DNA of 64,000 nucleotides from Pseudorasbora parva (Eukaryota; Chordata; Actinopteri; Cypriniformes; Gobionidae): assembly GCF_024679245.1 (NCBI RefSeq), contig NC_090179.1, forward strand, positions 1,151,501-1,215,500. The letters run 5' to 3'. Each line of letters starts with the position of its first letter. Position 1 is the stretch's first letter. The notes beneath the pieces were generated by a model. That model had not been told where the DNA came from, did not search any database, and worked only from the letters and a program-made list of their open reading frames with translations. The position numbers were made by a program, and so were the translations under genes. This document shows positions 58,019-64,000 of the stretch, piece by piece.

Positions 58019-59928
58019 GTGCCGCCTCAGTGCCTGACCTCTCTCGGTCTCCTCTGTCGCCAGCCCACTCCCAGTCGAGACCCCCACAGGATGCTCCGCC
58101 TCCCCTGGTCTCCACTGGCAGGACGTGGCACTCGACCCCGCCTACCATCCGGGCCGCTTCCATGCCTCCTGGGTCTGGGCCGGTCGTTCCGCTTTGCTGC
58201 CCAACGCCGGGTACGCCAGTTCAGTTTTGGGGGCCTGGCTAGAGCTCCCCAAGCTTCCAACTGCACCATCAGGCTCGACTATGCGATTCAGTTCGCACAA
58301 TCTCCTCCCTGCTTTTGGGGAGTCCGCTATACGTTGGTGGGATGCAATGCCCCTGTCCTGCATGCAGACATCGTCACCCTACTGGCGAAGGGTGCCTTTG
58401 AGATCGTCCCTCCGGCTGAGATGAAGTCCGGCTTCTACAGCCCTTACTTCATTGTAATCAAGAAAGGCGGTGGTTTACGGCCAATCCTGGACCTGCGCAT
58501 CTTGAACCGAACCCTACTTCCCTTCAAGATTTTGACAGCCAAACGCATTTTCGAATGCGTTCGTCCACGCGATTGGTTTGCAGCGATCGACCTGAAGGAC
58601 GCGTACTTTCATGTCTCCATACTTCCTCCACACAGACTGTTTCTTCGATTTGCCTTCGAGGGGAGAGCATACCAGTATGCCGTACTCCCATTCGGGCTGG
58701 CCCTGTCTCCTCGCATCTTTACGAAGGTCGTCGAGGCAGCCCTAGTGCCACTCAGGCAACTCTAGGTTCGCATCCTGAATTATCTCGATGACTGGCTCAT
58801 CCTCAGCCACTCGCGGCAGCAGGTTTGCAAACACAGGGACTTGGTTCTCCACCATCTTGCCCGTCTGGGCCTTCGGGTCAACTAAGAAAAGAGCAAACTC
58901 TGCCCAGTGCAGAGGATCTCTTTTCTTGGTATGGAGATCGACTCAGTTGCCATGTCCGCGCGGCTTATGAGTGAGTGCGCGCAGTCTCTGCTGGCCTGCC
59001 TTCGTCAAATCGGACGCAGGAACGTGGTCCCACTGAAACTTTTTCAGAGGTTCCTGGGGCATATGGGACCCGTAGCCGCAGTAACGCCGCTCGGGTTGCT
59101 CCATATGAGACCGCTTCAGCACTGGATTCGCGACCGAGTCCCGAGGTGGGCATGGCAACACGGCACACGGCACACTCCGGGTACAAGTGACCTCGACCTG
59201 CCGCCAAACCTTCACCCCCGTGGAGGAACCTCCAGTTTCTACGTGTGGGAATTCCCTTAGAACTAGTTTCCAGGCATGTTGTTGTATCCACGGATGCCTC
59301 TGCCATGGGCTGGTTTGCCATGTGCAATGGTCATGCTGCCGCTGGGGCCTGGAAAGAGCCCCAGCATCTGTGGCCTATCAATTGCCTCGAGTTGCTGGCC
59401 GTACGTCTTGCCCTGCACCGCTTTTGAGCCCTGCTCAAGGACAGGCTAGTACTGGTCCGATCAGACAACACGGCGACAGTAGCGTACATCAACCACCAAG
59501 GTGGTCTACGCTCCCGCCGCATGTCGCAACTCGCCCGCCACCTCTTGTTATGGAGTCAGAAGCATCTGAGGTCGCTTCGTGCCATTTATGTCCCCAGGGA
59601 ACTGAACCGTGTGGCCGACGAGCTGTCGCGGTTTCAGCCTCTGCCGGGGGAATGGAGGCTCCCTCCCCAAGCGGTTCAGCTGATATGGGACGAGTTTGGC
59701 GAATCACAGATAGATCTGTTGCCTCCCACGACACGACCATTGCTGCTGGTACTATTCCCGGACCCTCGGCACGGATGCACTAGCGCACAGCTGGCCCCAG
59801 GGCCTACGCAAGTATGCGTTTCCCCCAGTGAGCCTTCTCGCACAGCTCATGCGCAAGATCAGGGAGGACAAGGAGCAGGACCGAACTCATACTCCTTGCT
59901 ACAGCACTTCCCTGGCCTATTACTCTGA
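58019..59928 (+). pseudogene. DIRS reverse transcriptase / RNase H / methyltransferase-like ORF, broken
   Basis: Reverse transcriptase blocks are clear: GGGLRPILDLRILNRTLL, AIDLKDAYFHVSI with a catalytic Asp, QYAVLPFGLALSPRIF and YLDDWL (58781-58792). In-frame stops interrupt at 58763-58765 (TAG) and 58883-58885 (TAA). A frameshift near 59170 leads to the RNase H domain: STDAS (Asp at 59293), CLELLAV, SDNTATVAYINHQGG and NRVADELSR, with another stop at 59425-59427. IWDEFGESQIDLL then begins the methyltransferase-like region of DIRS elements and shifts frame again. It would copy the element RNA into DNA. Four or more lesions abolish it. Confidence 0.88.
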
Positions 59929-59960
59929 GGAAGGACCTCCTTTCTCAGAGGGGGCACCGT

Positions 59961-60971
59961 ATGGCACCCACATCCCGACCTCTGGAACCTCCACGTGTGG
60001 CTCCTGGACGGGACGCGGCAGGTTTGAGTGGTTTACCACCACCGCTGGTCGCCACTATCACTTCACCGAGGGCCTCGTCCACAAGACGGGCCTCTGCTTT
60101 GAAGTGGAACCTCTTCATCACCTGGTGTGCTTCTCGAGGAGAAGATCCCACCAAATGCCCGATTGGGTCCGTGCTCTCCTTCCTCCAGGAAGGGCTGGAG
60201 AGAAGGCTGTCTCCCTCCACCCTCAAGGTCTATGTGGCGGCAATAGCTGCTCACCATGACCTGCTGGAAGCAAGAACGGTGGGACAGCACGACCTGGTCC
60301 GCAGGTTCCTCAGGGGGGCAAGAAGGTTAAATCCACCTCGCACCTTTAAGGTACCCTCTTGGGACCTCGCAGTGGTCCTAACTGCCCTGCGTATGGCTCC
60401 CTTCGAGCCTCTGCAGACAAGGGAGCTTAAGTTCCTGTCGATGAAGACAGCGCTCCTTGTTGCTCTGGCGTCAATCAAGAGGGTAGGAGACCTGCAGGCA
60501 TTCTCGGTTGACGAAGCTTGCCTGGAATTCGGGCCGGCTAACTCTCACGTGATCCTGAGACCCCGGCCTGGATATGTGCCCAAGGTTCCTACCACTCCCT
60601 TCAGGGACCAGGTGGTGAACCTGCAAGATCTGCCCTTGGAGGAGGCAGACCCAGTATCGGCACTGCTCTGTCCAGTACACGCCCTTCCCACTTACGTAGA
60701 CAGGACGCGGTGCTTCAGGACCTCAGACCAGCTCTTTGTCTGTTACGGAGGGAAGCAGAAAGGGAAGGCTCTCTCCAAGCAGAGGCTGTCCCACTGGATA
60801 GTGGACGCCATTAGCCTGGCTTACCAGGTTCAGGGCTTGCCATGCCCCCTTGGGGTCAAAGGGCACTCCACTAGGAGCATAGCTGCCTCTTGGGCGTTAG
60901 CGTGCGGCGCCTCGCTGACAGACATTTGTAGAGCTGTCGTCACGTGTATTCTCCACGGTAAGTCTCCTTGA
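59961..60971 (+). pseudogene. DIRS tyrosine recombinase, C-terminus lost
   Basis: The 336-codon frame is the longest intact piece of the element. It contains the N-terminal core-binding part (EGLERRLSPSTLKVYVAAI), the first catalytic Arg in SIKRVGDLQAFSV (Arg about 174) and the HxxR motif in GHSTRSIAASWALACGAS (His about 302, Arg about 305). The nucleophilic Tyr that should follow some 30 residues later is missing, because the frame diverges after CRAVV and stops at 60969. Such recombinases insert the circular DNA intermediate without a target duplication. Without the Tyr this copy cannot work. Confidence 0.87.
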
Positions 60972-61174
60972 GCACGTGTCTTCCCTTGGCAAGACCCTTG
61001 CCACCCCTGGGGTTGAAAAACTTTTCCACCTGCGGCTGGATACTCCAGGTTCTTCCATATGCATCCCAGACGTGGGTCATACGTGTATTCCTAAGTCTTC
61101 CCTATGGGTAGGCGCTGTGATGCTGGAAGCCCAGGATGCTGGAAGACAGCACTGTGGCTTGATTAGACTGGACC

Positions 61175-61285
61175 CCCATTTTATCAGTACTGACGTAACT
61201 CGTAGTGTACTGACTGAAAGGGAACGTCTCGGTTACGTATGTAACCCTTGTTCCCTGAAGGAAGGGAACGGAGACGTTAAATCCT
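61175..61285 (+). repeat. DIRS internal complementary region
   Basis: The segment GTGTACTGACTGAAAGGGAAC (one base over several) is complementary to the outer tip of the left repeat. The adjoining GTCTCGGTTACG...CCTGAAGGAAGGGAACGG is complementary to the outer tip of the right repeat at 61520-61562. The two halves meet at GGGAACGTCTCGG. This is the template arrangement used in DIRS replication to join the two ends. Confidence 0.82.
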
Positions 61286-61344
61286 CATGCCACATCTGCT
61301 GTGCCGTTGGGATGGCCGGGGTGGTAGGCCTTGGCTCCTCAGCA

Positions 61345-61562
61345 GGTAACATAAATGCGTGACTGCTATGCAACACCGTTTGTACCCACGCTGTGGGGCG
61401 GGCTTGCATTAGGCAAATTCTGCAGACCAATGACATTTCCATGACATTGGATCGTTTTGATTGAGATTGAAGGCAGCTGGCTTTCTAAGCAAAACCCCCA
61501 TTTCGTCAGTACTGACATAACGTCTCCATTCCCTTCCTTCAGGGAACGTAACCGAGACGTTT
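61345..61562 (-). repeat. DIRS right inverted terminal repeat
   Basis: It is the inverted match of the left repeat (AAATGCGTGACTGCTATGCA, GAAGGCAGCTGGCTTTCT, CCCATTTCGTCAGTACTGAC). It ends with its own tip CCTTCAGGGAACGTAACCG, AGACGTT. About 85-90 percent identity to the left copy by eye. Confidence 0.85.
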
Positions 61563-61849
61563 GAGTATGTGATCTCTAGAACAAAAAACGGTTATACTAG
61601 TAATTCAGTCTGAATTTAGATGATTTTCACCTTACCATGTCTAGATTACATTTCACTCAAAGTAATTGTAATTTTGCAGTATATGTGAATGTAGTGAAGT
61701 AGAGTGAGGGGTGATGGTGATGGTCTTTTCCTTACAAATCTGAGCTGGAAATCCAAAAAATGTTGGTTTATTAGCACCTTGACTAGTTGGGTTTATGCTG
61801 TACATCCCACTGGATGAGGATCGAAAATTATGTGGGAGAAAATATGGAT
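61563..61849. other. Intron sequence without recognised feature
   Basis: No repeat terminus or exon is recognised in these 287 bases. Confidence 0.5.
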
Positions 61850-61980
61850 GCGTGACAGCTGGAGCAGTTCATCAGTCCTGCGTCTCACGGGTATAGACCC
61901 TTTTACTGTTTGTATACAATGATGACGTAGCAACGTATGCGCGCGCATTTTGGCAACAAACTGTGGCAAGAATCAGCAGC

Positions 61981-62230
61981 ATGTCAAGCTACGTGAGCGG
62001 ATTAAGCAACACAAACCGAGAAAGTTATTTTAAAAAGTTGACTTTATCAAATGGTATTCGGCTACCAGATCCGCGAACTATAGTGGAGTGGATAGAAGAT
62101 GTTAGCAGATGGCCAGATATAACTTAGTGGTCGGATATATACGTATTTAGTTGAGAAACCGAGCGTGTACACCCGAGACAAGCATATAAATCACTGGATG
62201 CTTATGAATACGCTGTCTGTGGGCATGTAA
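61981..62230 (+). pseudogene. YqaJ-type accessory gene, N-terminal remnant
   Basis: The frame starts MSSYVSGLSNTNRESYFKKL, then IRLPDPRTIVEWIEDVSRWP, then hits a stop. Two frameshifted pieces follow, EKPSVYTRDKH and AYKSLDAYEYAVCGHV. The order resembles the N-terminus of the SWIM/YqaJ exonuclease-like proteins encoded by fish ISL2EU transposons (WP..YPDI..Y, YT..LKAYKSL.AY..F..G). The catalytic YqaJ domain itself is absent. Assignment is from remembered family text. Confidence 0.65.
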
Positions 62231-62633
62231 GTTACAGAATGTCCAATACAATTTTCTACATTTATTCTTATCCTTCACACAGACATACATTTATCATTGT
62301 CCTTACATTTTATGTTATTGATTCGTGTCGACACTTCTGTTTAAAGTTTAATTTTGTAATGCTATAACGTTAGTACTTTAATAGCAACTATGTTGCTTGC
62401 ATACATTTCTCAGATGGTTATTTTGCAATTAAACTATTAATAAAATTACAAATGAAGTTGATAAGTACTGTGATTATTGATATGATAATCTGGGGGTGGG
62501 GGTACATTATACACACCAGTGGCAGCCAATGTTGGGAGGTTTATTATAAATAATTAAGTTTCAAGTGCAGTAAATGTTTTACAAATGATTTTTTTATGCA
62601 AGCATTTTTATGTCTTCGTTCCAATCAATGCAT

Positions 62634-62822
62634 TTAATCGCCTGCGTACCGCCGGTTCTTCTGAAACGGCCGTGATCCTGTCAGAATTCTATAAAACTTA
62701 AGCCCATTGGTGGAATAGCGATTAGTGCAACCAAAAACGCAACAGCCAGATGCTGGGAATACATTTTGATGCTGGGAAACCGTTTTGATAAACTTTCGGA
62801 GTTGCTCATACGTTAGAACCAC
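62634..62822 (-). pseudogene. THAP zinc-finger remnant of a transposase gene
   Basis: The minus-strand frame contains GCCVFGCTNRYSTNGLKFYR, then SRPFQKNRR. This is the first half of a THAP DNA-binding domain (C-x(2-4)-C, then the conserved Pro-Phe). The second half with the C-x2-H pair is missing; the frame runs into a stop after RRYAGD. THAP domains are found in several DNA transposases and here would recognise the element ends. Its position next to the right terminus and its convergence with the YqaJ remnant fit the ISL2EU layout. Confidence 0.75.
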
Positions 62823-63018
62823 TAGGGAACAACACCACTTCCGTTGCCAAAATGCGCGCGCAACTCTTTGATCACGTGCGCTGTAAAAGGGTCTATATCT
62901 GTGCCAATAGCCAACTATACATTGTTTGGATCAAAATTATCAATTTTTCATTTATGCAAAAAATCATTAGGATATGAAGATTATGTTCCATGAAGATATT
63001 GTGTAAATTGCCTACCAT

Positions 63019-63030
<12 letters not shown>

Positions 63031-63104
<74 letters not shown>
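63031..63104. repeat. (TA)n microsatellite
   Basis: A poly-A run is followed by about 36 TA dinucleotides, lying within copy 3 of the TGTGACCCTGG-family element. Confidence 0.95.
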
Positions 63105-63106
<2 letters not shown>

Positions 63107-63311
63107 TATTATTAGTAGTAGTAAATGCATTGCTAAGGACTTAATTTCGACAACTTTTAAGGAGATTTTCTCAATATTTATGATTTTTTGTTGCACCCTC
63201 AGATTCCAGATTTTAGTTTTATCTCACCAAATAGTGTCCAAACAATCCACATCAATGGAAAGCTTATTTATTCAGTTTCCATGTGATGTACAAATCTGGT
63301 CCAGGGTCACA

Positions 63312-63625
63312 TATAGACATAGAGTTTGTGCTTTTACTGTTGGTGTAGTGGCAGTGATCGACTATCTTAATTACATTATAGCATGTGTTTGATTTAACAC
63401 AGGCAAACTGAATCCAATTGGCTTTGTAACAAAGGAGTGGCAAACTGTACTCTCATGCCTTTATAACATTTGATTTCTTCTGTGGGACACAAAAGAGGAT
63501 GTTTTGAACTGTTGACCATACAATGAAAGTCAATGTGGTCCAAAACAACATTAGACACCAATGATTTTCAATGAATGGATAAAAACAATTTAGTAGTGAA
63601 CTGCTGCTGGTAAAGTACTTATAAA

Positions 63626-63704
<79 letters not shown>

Positions 63705-64000
63705 CAACAGATGGCGCTGCTGTAGAGTGATAAAATGATCAGATTCCTAAAAGCTGGAGACATTTCTAGTCCAGCTCTGAAATAAACAAGCACACTCCAG
63801 GTTTTAATGCTGCAATGGTAGATCATAATAAATTACACTGTGTAAATTAAACATTTTACAGAATTAGTTCACTATTTCCTGATAGTTTCCTCAGCCTATC
63901 TCATCTAAGATGTTCATGCCTTTCTGTCTTCAGTGGAAAAGAAATTAAGTGTTTTGAGAATATTCCAGGATTTTTATCCACATAATGGACTTCAATGGGA
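63312..64000. other. Intron sequence with (GT)n and an interspersed repeat
   Basis: A (GT)n tract of about 37 units is at 63628-63702. From 63863 to the window end lies a copy of the repeat seen at 19915-20075 (AAGATGTTCATGCCTTTC, ATATTCCAGGATTTTTATCC, ATAATGGACTTCAATGGGA). No schip1 exon is seen. Confidence 0.7.
63628..63702. repeat. (GT)n microsatellite
   Basis: An uninterrupted GT dinucleotide run of about 75 bp, likely polymorphic in length. Confidence 0.97.

Larger units (their letters stand above)
56113..61562 (+). mobile_element. DIRS-type tyrosine-recombinase retrotransposon, near complete, inactive
   Basis: A 5.45-kb element on the same strand as schip1, inside its second intron. 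From left to right it has a left inverted terminal repeat, a Gag-like region, reverse transcriptase plus RNase H, a tyrosine recombinase, an internal complementary region and a right inverted terminal repeat. Split inverted termini, an internal region complementary to the outer tips, and a recombinase instead of a DDE integrase define DIRS. All coding parts carry stops or frameshifts. No target duplication is seen, as expected for recombinase-mediated insertion. Confidence 0.92.
61896..62893. mobile_element. ISL2EU-type DNA transposon, internally deleted
   Basis: The left end GACCCTTTTACTG and the right end (its reverse complement GACCCTTTTACAG) are terminal inverted repeats. TA flanks both sides (61894-61895 and 62894-62895). 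The uninterrupted sister copies at 48055 and 50057 show the empty site GGGTATATCTGTG. Inside are two convergent remnants, a YqaJ-type gene start on + and a THAP domain on -, the gene pair I associate with ISL2EU elements. At 998 bp most of both genes is gone, so this is a non-autonomous deletion derivative. Confidence 0.72.
61850..63311. mobile_element. TGTGACCCTGG-family element, copy 3, interrupted by a 1-kb element
   Basis: The left end is degraded (GCGTGACAGCTGGAGCAG) and continues CATCAGTCCTGCGTCTCACG. The right end is GGTCCAGGGTCACA. The body at 62896-63300 matches copies 1 and 2. The ISL2EU-type element at 61896-62893 and a long (TA)n tract interrupt it. Confidence 0.75.

Overview
The window reads as a piece of a vertebrate nuclear genome, most likely a teleost and probably a cyprinid. 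The evidence is one split gene with GT-AG introns, very dense class II transposons, tRNA-derived SINEs, L2-type LINE scraps, a DIRS retrotransposon with a tyrosine recombinase, a Tc1-like element, Harbinger-like elements with TTA duplications and a YqaJ/THAP (ISL2EU-type) element. No bacterial or organellar gene is present. The species call is inference from remembered repeat families.

The only host gene I can support is the 5' part of a schip1 (schwannomin-interacting protein 1) orthologue on the + strand. A GC-rich promoter-like stretch at 48820-49152 leads to a tiny first coding exon (Met-Thr, 49153-49158) with a strong donor. About 5.75 kb of intron follows, then a 636-bp coding exon (54912-55547). 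The C-terminal coiled-coil exons are not in the window. Everything left of 48.8 kb looks intergenic, or part of an upstream intron of a longer read-through transcript.

The other 98 percent is repeats. Four large tandem arrays dominate: a 74/76-bp array (3850-11775), a 15-bp array followed by a 42-bp array (16558-18862), an 80-bp array (30992-34470) and a 60-bp array (43755-45940). Three of the four lie inside clear terminal-inverted-repeat DNA transposons: a TTAA-flanked element at 3694-12204, two nested elements at 15646-19162, and a hAT-like element at 42993-46063. The longest open reading frames in the window (744, 636 and 514 codons) are by-products of array periods divisible by three.

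Other mobile elements include a 1.43-kb Tc1/mariner copy with a dead transposase (13544-14973), a second decayed Tc1-like copy (30130-30991), three complete and one truncated Harbinger-like element with TTA target duplications, several short hAT-type elements with exact 8-bp duplications, and a family with TGTGACCCTGG ends present in three copies. Intron 2 of schip1 holds a nearly full-length but inactivated DIRS element (56113-61562). It also holds an internally deleted ISL2EU-type element (61896-62893) that keeps the start of its YqaJ gene and of its THAP transposase gene. I found no clear new biological system. The most interesting signals are the repeated association of long minisatellites with transposon interiors, the near-perfect CCAAT (NF-Y-type) site in every monomer of two unrelated arrays, and the alternative schip1 start exon.
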